6,809 nt of DNA, from NCBI GenBank assembly GCA_002347125.1, contig DDXG01000096.1, positions 6,038 to 12,846 of the forward strand. Reading direction: 5' to 3'. The notes beneath the pieces were generated by a model, which was not told the origin of the DNA, ran no database searches, and saw only the letters and a list, made by a program, of their open reading frames with translations. The first letter of the stretch is position 1, and the number at the start of each line of letters is the position of its first letter. This DNA comes from Phycisphaerales bacterium UBA2266. GTDB taxonomy: Bacteria > Planctomycetota > Phycisphaerae > Sedimentisphaerales > Anaerobacaceae. The position numbers and the translations under genes are program-made. Below are positions 5,708 to 6,809 of the stretch, piece by piece.

Positions 5708-6809
5708 ATGATATTATCCAGAAGGCAGATGATGGGCGCAGCCGCCGCAATGGGAGCCTCCGCAATGGCGTCGCGAGCGGCGATGTTTCACGTCGTTCCC
5801 GGTCACGTCCTTGGGTCCGGTGCGCCCAGCAACAAGCTCAATATCGCCGGCATCGGTGTCGGCGGCATGGGCGCCGGCAACCTGAGCCAGTGCGAGACCG
5901 AGAACATCGTCGCGTTGTGCGATGTGGACAGCCACTACGCGGCCGGGACCTTCAAGCGGTATCCCAAAGCCAGGGTCTACACCGACTTTCGCGTGATGCT
6001 CGACAAGCAAAAGGACATCGACGCCGTGGTCATCGCCACGCCGGACCACACGCACGCGGTCATTGCGATGGCGGCCATCGAGGCGGGCAAGCACGTCTAC
6101 TGCCAGAAGCCACTGACCCATACCGTCCATGAGGCCCGCCGTATCACCGAGGCCGCCCGCAAGTCCAACGTCCAGACGCAGATGGGCAACCAGGGCCACT
6201 CCGGGGAGGAGATCCGCCTGCTCAAGGAGTGGCTGGCCGATGGGGCCATTGGCGACGTCCGCGAGGTCTACGCATGGACGGATCGTCCGGTGGGAGGCGA
6301 TCCGTGGTCGGATTTCGCCGTGCGGGCCCGGCCGACGGACACACCGCCTGTGCCGGATTCGCTGAACTGGGACCTGTGGCTGGGCCCGGCCCCGTATCGG
6401 CCGTACCATCCGGAGTATCACCCGCTCAAGTGGCGGGCGTGGTTGGACTTTGGCACCGGAGCCCTGGGCGATATGGGCTGCCATATCCTTGACCCGGCTT
6501 TCTGGGCGCTGGACTTGGGCTCGCCGAAACGGATATGGGCAACCTCGACGCACTGGGAGAAGGATGTCAGCAGCGAGACCTTCCCACGGGCGTCGATCGT
6601 GCGTTATGAGTTTCCGGCCCGGGGCGATCGGCCGCCAGTAACACTGACGTGGTCCGACGGGCGGCTTCTGCCGCCACGGCCGGAGGCCCTCGAACCCGGA
6701 CGCAGCCTGCCCGGCAGCGGGGCCCTGTTCATCGGCGACAAGGGCTGCATCATGCACGATTGCCCCGGCGCCAGCGGCCTGCGGATCATCCCGGAGACGC
6801 AGATGAAGG
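5708..6809 (+). CDS. Gfo/Idh/MocA family NAD(P)-dependent oxidoreductase with Tat signal (3' end outside window)
   Basis: The 367 visible codons encode a sugar or sugar-derivative dehydrogenase of the Gfo/Idh/MocA family, exported folded through the Tat system. The start at 5708 has AAAGGA 9 nt upstream; an in-frame ATG at 5687 would add seven residues but has no better site. SRRQMM (4-9) followed by an Ala/Met-rich stretch (10-27) is a twin-arginine signal. The Rossmann motif is GIGVGGMGAG (48-57), with acidic residue D72 at the end of the second strand (CDVD). IATPDHTHAVIA (109-120) and VYCQKPLTHTVHEARR (130-145) carry the family lysine K134, with Gln replacing the common Glu of EKP. DMGCHILDP (255-263) supplies the probable catalytic His259. 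The C-terminal part is cut off. Relatives include glucose-fructose oxidoreductase and GH109 enzymes; the substrate is unknown. It may act on sugars released by the divergent glycoside hydrolase. Confidence 0.95.
   Translation, partial: MILSRRQMMGAAAAMGASAMASRAAMFHVVPGHVLGSGAPSNKLNIAGIGVGGMGAGNLSQCETENIVALCDVDSHYAAGTFKRYPKARVYTDFRVMLDKQKDIDAVVIATPDHTHAVIAMAAIEAGKHVYCQKPLTHTVHEARRITEAARKSNVQTQMGNQGHSGEEIRLLKEWLADGAIGDVREVYAWTDRPVGGDPWSDFAVRARPTDTPPVPDSLNWDLWLGPAPYRPYHPEYHPLKWRAWLDFGTGALGDMGCHILDPAFWALDLGSPKRIWATSTHWEKDVSSETFPRASIVRYEFPARGDRPPVTLTWSDGRLLPPRPEALEPGRSLPGSGALFIGDKGCIMHDCPGASGLRIIPETQMK

Noticed and set aside
5714..6757. Long open frame on the minus strand opposite the oxidoreductase gene
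   Set aside because: Its product has no recognisable motif, while the plus strand encodes a clear Gfo/Idh/MocA protein over the same bases.

Overview
The window is GC-rich and looks like a Planctomycetota genome, most likely of the Phycisphaerae type. Four things suggest this. A secreted multidomain protein ends in a dockerin-like EF-hand. A Gfo/Idh/MocA oxidoreductase carries a twin-arginine (Tat) signal and the QKP variant of the family motif. Secreted glycoside-hydrolase genes lie nearby, and there is a very small hypothetical coiled-coil protein. The taxonomic placement is inferred from protein style and was not tested by a search.

Left part (1-1662, all on the minus strand): a nitrilase-superfamily amidohydrolase gene (719-1465), then tatA (364-621) and the first 110 codons of tatC (1-330, cut by the window edge). 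They read as one transcription unit. A near-consensus promoter (1634-1662) starts it, with a foldable leader of about 160 nt before the GTG start. A strong intrinsic terminator (1675-1705) sits just upstream and insulates the unit from the genes to the right.

Gap (1706-2176): about 470 bp without a convincing gene. On the minus strand it holds a run of hairpins ending in the terminator. It may be the long 3' tail of the neighbouring mRNA or a separate structured RNA.

Middle and right part (2177-5583, minus strand): from a strong divergent promoter (5554-5583) run a 63-aa coiled-coil protein (5290-5481), a secreted clan GH-A (GH5-like) glycoside hydrolase (4142-5191) and, with its own probable promoter, a secreted dockerin-terminated carbohydrate-binding-type protein (2177-3904). 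The last two have Sec-type signal peptides and suggest extracellular polysaccharide processing.

Right edge (5612-6809, plus strand): a divergently transcribed Gfo/Idh/MocA oxidoreductase with a Tat signal (SRRQMM), truncated by the window end. The window therefore encodes both part of the Tat translocase and a probable Tat cargo, next to Sec-exported glycan-active proteins. No mobile element, CRISPR array, tRNA or rRNA was seen. I found no clear new multi-gene system. The least explained parts are the two structured RNA regions and the small EF-hand-ended protein.
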